DNA from: Euptelea pleiosperma
Lineage: Eukaryota; Streptophyta; Magnoliopsida; Ranunculales; Eupteleaceae
DNA length: 64,000 bases
NCBI GenBank assembly: GCA_035048495.1
Contig: CM068541.1
Coordinates: forward strand, 12,283,929-12,347,928
Direction of reading: 5' to 3'
Shown here: positions 59,131 through 64,000 of the stretch, in pieces
Position numbering within the stretch: position 1 is the stretch's first letter
Layout: the number at the start of each line of letters is the position of its first letter
Program-made: the position numbers and the translations under genes
The notes under the pieces: generated by a model
Seen by the model: only the letters and a program-made list of their open reading frames with translations
Database searches by the model: none
What the model was told of the DNA's origin: nothing

Positions 59131-61599
59131 CCTTCACCTCCAATTTTCCCGAACTTAATAAGTATTGCTCATTTTTTATTATTTAATTTACCTTTAATTT
59201 TTTTCCAAAAACACACCCAAACTCAGTGTATGATAATCTATCCATGGATTATCTACCATATACCTGGATGTTTAAGTCCATGGATTATCTACCAAATACA
59301 AGGATCTGAAGTGAGATTTGAAGAAAACTTTTGAGATTTTTGGGTTTAGAGAAAACAATAGATCTCAACAAACAAAGTTAAATAAGATAAGCCTATCGCT
59401 GATCTGCCAATTCAATAAACCTACGGTATTTTTTGGAATTTTATTTTACAATTATGTATGTAAAAATATTATATAACTATAAAATCATATTTCACAGTAA
59501 ATTTAATACCATGAATAGTTTACTGGAATAATTAGAGAATCCCTGGAAAGTCTGTTGTTTCCATAGATTTTCCTGAAATTAATATATTATCTCTTAATTA
59601 TTATTTATTTAGAAAATAGTTTAATTAAACAAATATTACTGAAAGTTAAAGATAATTTATAAATAAAATAAATAACTATTGCATATGAGTTAAAATATAT
59701 GCTTGAATTGGAGGGAATGTTAATTTTCCCTTAATCTTAATGCTCTTGTTTTATCTAAACAAACCATTGATAGGTACATTACATCACTATAAGTAACGAC
59801 CCGTGCTAAGGTCGCTAGAAGTGTAAAAACATACTAAGATTTTGACACGTGGAAGAAGGGACACTAGCAATTGAGGCAGTCAGTTATCCTTGATTAAGTT
59901 TTCATCTTTTTCCTTGTTTCCTCCATTTTTTACTGACAACAGCAAGGAAGATCAATGTCAACCTCTTTTGTCAATGACAATTCTCTCTCGCTCGTCTCTT
60001 CCCCTTCGACAGCAATGACAACTCCTCTCTCTCTTTACATATTTGTGTATCTATATGCATATATATATATATATCTCTCTCACCCACTCATACGGCAAAG
60101 GTACATGTACAACTGATGCAGGACGAATGTGATGGCCTCAAACTAAAGGCCGAGATTAACAGAAAATTATTAAGAATAATGAAATAGTAAATTTCCATGC
60201 TAATCACATGCAAACAATCAAATTAAGCAAATAAATTTATTAAAATCCAAGGACTTCACACAATCCCACAATATTAGACCCGTTGCTTTAACGATGAAGA
60301 TCTAATGGAAGATGAAACTTCGAACAAGCTTAGGGAATCAGTTAAGAGATGAAACAAATCTGAAATGGCTTCATTTTCCAAGAGATTATAAGTTCTTTGA
60401 AGTTCATGAAGGTTTCTGGCAAGTTTCGGAGCTTTTTGACAAGTATTAGATTTTAGTCGGGTTTCGGAAGAAAAAGGAGAATTGTGGAAAATTAGGGTTT
60501 ATGATGGGGTTAGGGATTCCTATAGTTACCGCAAGGATTTGGAAGTGTCTAGGGGTTGTGGTAAGGGTTTTGGGAGGGTTTAGGGTGCCATAGGACGAAC
60601 TGGTGTAAGGGAGTTACTATTCACGTCACTATGCACGCGACACTATTCATGCAACACTATTCACAGTGTTGTTCAATGGTTAGGGTTTAGAGATGAAAGA
60701 GATATGGTTGGGTTTTCTAGGTCAAATTTGATCCAAAGAAAAAGAAAATAAAGAAAACAAAGATGGAGAAAGGGAAGAGAATAAGAGAGGAGATAGAGAT
60801 AGAAGAAGTTACATTCGGATTCGCACCGAGTAGTTTGGATTCACACCAAGGAAGCTTGGATTCTCTCCAAGGAAAAAGAGAGCACTCCACAAGAGAATTC
60901 TCAATAGCAAAATTCAATATATTTCATCATTAATGAAAAATTACAACTAAAGAGTTTATATAATAACTCAAAATAATCTAATCTAATCTAATCTCATCCA
61001 TCCATCTAATCCAATGGCTATAAAAAAATAACTTAAAACAACTAACCAAAATAACAATGAGCCTCTAAGTTTGGGCCAGTTGCAAAGACACCCAAAACTC
61101 TAAAAAACATCAAAATCAGCCTAGAAAACAAATAAAAACTCTTCAAAAACTCCATACGCAGCCCACATGAATCTTTCCAATGTGGAGTCTTCATGAGGCA
61201 CATACATGTGAGGTCTTCAAAATCTTTTTCCTTGTCGTCCACTGGTAGAACCCATGTGATGCTTTGATGTCCACATCAACAACTCAGAGGCAACAAATGG
61301 CGACAACTCTCGACTCTCTCTCCAGTAGTGACCGTGACTACTATTTTCCCAATTTGCAGCCCATACAGGTATAACCACCTTCATTTTCATTAAAAACATC
61401 TAAGCTCAGTACATGAGATATAACAGAACATACAAATGCCAAAGCCAAAGGGAGAATAGAAGCTGTAACGAAGAAAAATTAAGGATACGGAAGAAGGAAG
61501 ATGCAAGTAGTCCAAATGAAAAACTCTTCCAAAATCACGGGTCTCCTAATCTACTTAGAACTCTTAAATCCTCTGAAATAACCTTTTATAATAATCATC
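59131..61599. other. Gene-free stretch
   Basis: AT-rich. Near 59797-59825 the minus strand has CGACCTTAGCACGGGTCG, a hairpin like those at Helitron 3' ends but without a clean CTAG. At 60060-60080 there is an (AT)n tract. At about 60600-60670 the phrase CACTATTCA recurs. Around 60960-60990 (TCTAA)n is short and tandem. No gene was recognised. Confidence 0.4.
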
Positions 61600-62460
61600 A
61601 TAATAAGCTTTTTCCCAACGGTATGGGGTTAGTTGCACGAATCTTGTTCTTCCATTCAATCCTATCTAAAGCCATCTCTTCCGTTAAGGCAAGTTTCTTA
61701 AAATCTCCTCTCAGAACCTCACTCCACGTCAATTTGGCCTTCCCCTAGCCCTTTTAGGATCTTTGACTTGCACATTCCTCTTCATCAGTGCTATCATTGG
61801 TCTTCGTTGTACATGACCAAACCATCTCAATCGACTCTCTCATTTTGTCACTCATTGGGACTACTATATTTTCACGAATGCATTCATTTCTAATTTTTTC
61901 TTTCCTTGCACTCTTACCACACATTCATCTCAACATCCTCGTCTCGGCTATACTCATTTTATGAACATGTCGTTTCTTGATTGCCCAACATCTGCTCCAT
62001 AAAGCATCGCTGATCTTAGTACGTTTTATTGAATTTTCCTTTTAGTCTGATTGCCACACGTCGATCACATTGCACTTCGGAAGCACATCTCCACTAGGCC
62101 ACCCCACTCTAATTCTATAGGCAACATCCTCCTCAATCTCTCATTCCTTATGAATAATGAAACAAAGGTAACGAAATTGGTCACTTAGAAAAAGCTCTTG
62201 GTTGTCAATTTTAATTGGCGGATCATCTCTATGTGCATCCTTACTGAGATTGCATTCCATATACTCTATATGGGTTCGACTTATCTGAAAATCGTTAGAT
62301 TACAAAGCATTCCCCCAGTGTTCTAGTTTTGTATTTATTTTATCCCTAGTCTTGTCAACTAATACTATGTCATCCGCAAATAACATATACCAAGAGACCT
62401 CATCTTGGATATGAGCAGTTACTTCATCTATAACTAAAGCAAATAGGTATGGACTTAAGG
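61600..62460 (-). pseudogene. LINE reverse transcriptase C-terminal fragment
   Basis: On the minus strand, starting near 62425, it reads AHIQDEVSWYMLFADDIVLV with the FADD active-site motif at about 62368-62382, then TKLEHWGNAL, then MECNLSKDAHRDDPPIKI and KANLTWSEVLRGDFKKLALT, ending DRIEWKNKIRATNPIPLGKS. It contains several stops and shifts. A scrap of the same C-terminus is at about 42300-42370. Confidence 0.72.
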
Positions 62461-62639
62461 CCGATTCTTGGTGTCAGCCCACTGTGATTGGAAACTCATG
62501 AAATAACCAAAAGAAGAGAAAATATTGTCTACAACTTGGCCAGTAGAAAGTAGATTCATATATAAGGAAGGAAGGAATGTGATAAACATTAGAGGTAGGA
62601 AGTTGACTAGTAGAAAACAAAGAGCAAGTACCAGTACTG

Positions 62640-63085
62640 ACTTTTTATAGTTCACATAGAGCCACCGGCAACATTAGAGAAAAAAAAGAGAAGAAAAAGA
62701 AATACAACGAACTAACATATTCATTAGAAATCCATGACTTGAAGCTCCAGAATCAAGCATCTACATAGAGCATGCTATATTTGTAGCAACAAAGAGCGTA
62801 GAAGCAGATGTACCAGATATGGACAGTTTGAAGGACTTGTTGAACTTGATCGACAACCTAACTTACCAAGAACCTACTTTTCTAGCTAACAAAGAGCCAC
62901 AGACAGCATGAGAAAAAAATGAAGAAAAAGATATATAATGAACTAACAAAGAGTCATCAACAACTTCTCCAGAATCAAACATCTACACAGAGCAGGTTAT
63001 ATTTGTAGCAGCATAGAGCGCAAAAGCAGATGTACCAGAAACAGGAAGTTTGAATGACCTGTTGAACTTGATCAATGACCTAACT
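62640..63085 (-). mobile_element. Copia-like gag-protease remnant, partly duplicated
   Basis: On the minus strand ATNIACSM then MLDSGASSHG (about 62750) recalls the Copia protease active site DSGASSHM. The stretch FNKSFKLSISGTSASTLFVA recurs as FNRSFKLPVSGTSAFALYAA about 240 bp away, so the segment is tandemly duplicated with both copies broken. Confidence 0.45.
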
Positions 63086-63591
63086 TGCGATGAGGGTCTA
63101 TCTCCTGAGCAGAGAGAGTTCCACTGGCAAGAGTGCTTTCAGACGTAGGAGGAGCATATGAGGGAACAATAGCAGTAACAGTCCATCTTGGTGCTTACCA
63201 TCCATAAGTCTTCTTCTTTTTGGAGAGTTAAACTTCATATGCCCTATTCCACTTCCACTCCAAGGATTCTTCCTTTCTTCCTTGGAAAACCCTCTAAATC
63301 CTCTACTAAAATGACAACCATTCCATCAGCATATTGCCAAAGATTCCTTTTGATCAGAAAATTTAACATCCAAAATGACTCATTTAACTCAGTAGCGTGA
63401 ACCAAACACAAATCATGCTCTGATTTAACAAAAGATTGAAATTGGATCGAATTTTTGAAAAAGAAGAAGGGGGAAGGGGGCATCATGTCACTAAGAATAT
63501 CAATAAAAACGTTGCAGTATCTTCACTCCTCAACAAAACAAACAAAACTTACAGCTAGGAATGATCCACACCTAAGCAAATCCCTCCAAAA

Positions 63592-64000
63592 TGTTAAACA
63601 ACCATTTACCCCAAGATCGACCCAACAGGAAGGTTTGAACGTGGGACTTCCCAGGCATCACACCCTTTGGGGAACGTTGTTTCGCCCTCTTTACCCAACA
63701 GATCGACCTGTTGGGGAAAGGCGAAACAACTATGCATACCAACGGATTGTAGGGCCAACACAACACGTGTGCGGGAACACACCATTCGCTAACATGTCCC
63801 CTCATCGAGAATACACTCCGCTGGAGACTAGAACCCGCGACCTCCCAGGCCTTAAGGCTTTGATACCATGTTAAATAACCACTTAACCCAAAATATCGAC
63901 CTAGTAGGAAGGTTTGAATATGGGACCTCCCATGCATCACAGCCTCTGGGGAACGTTGTTTTGCCCCCTTTACTCAATAGATCGACTTGGTAGGGAAAGA
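63592..64000 (-). mobile_element. TRIM-like retroelement, right LTR cut by the window edge
   Basis: Two direct copies begin TGTTAAAYAACC at 63592 and 63869 and share AGGAAGGTTTGAA, GGGACYTCCCA and GGGGAACGTTGTTT. On the minus strand TGGTATCAAAGCC (63856-63868) follows directly on the second copy's TAACA end. This is a primer-binding site like that for initiator Met tRNA. So the second copy is the 5' LTR and the first the 3' LTR on the minus strand, with well under 100 bp of internal sequence. That size and lack of coding fit a TRIM. Confidence 0.65.

Overview
This is nuclear DNA from a flowering plant. The evidence is GT-AG introns, a secondary-wall cellulose synthase split into 13 exons, an intronless DYW-type pentatricopeptide repeat gene, a plant-type ribosomal protein L11 gene, a nuclear tRNA-Glu, and dense plant transposon debris (MULE- and hAT-type MITEs, Helitrons, LINEs, a tRNA-derived SINE, TRIM and Copia pieces). 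The CesA N-terminus is of the dicot CESA8 type. I cannot name the species; a woody or early-diverging dicot is only a guess. All protein-coding host genes recognised lie on the minus strand.

Layout. 0-0.4 kb: the 5' end of an RPL11 gene running off the left edge. 0.5-7.6 kb: two related MULE-type MITEs, microsatellites, an LTR-like remnant, a long palindrome and a tRNA-Glu. 7.7-10.3 kb: DOT4-like PPR gene. 10.4-14.9 kb: MITEs and a tandem array of Helitron-like ends. 14.96-22.26 kb: complete CESA8-like gene, reconstructed here as 973 aa. 22.3-25.9 kb: MITEs and a perfect 29-bp-stem hairpin. 25.9-64 kb: a duplicated block with three enoyl-CoA delta-isomerase copies (two intact, one frameshifted) and three copies of a WDR53-like WD40 gene (one with its visible exons intact, two decayed), all broken up by transposons. 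The right edge holds LINE, Copia-like and TRIM remnants.

The duplicated blocks are useful because one copy is often the empty site for a transposon in the other. This fixes the exact ends of a Helitron (38241-40878), a hAT MITE (57788-58878) and a MULE-type MITE (41012-41361), and shows that the 3.9 kb LINE block in the WD40 intron was inserted after the duplication.

The host genes serve unrelated housekeeping roles: ribosome, organelle RNA editing, secondary-wall cellulose and peroxisomal unsaturated fatty acid beta-oxidation. I found no protein-coding system that looks undescribed. The unusual material is repeat structure: MULE-type MITEs carrying arrays of one short palindrome, a Helitron-end array with a three-unit higher-order period, and the duplicated isomerase/WD40 block.
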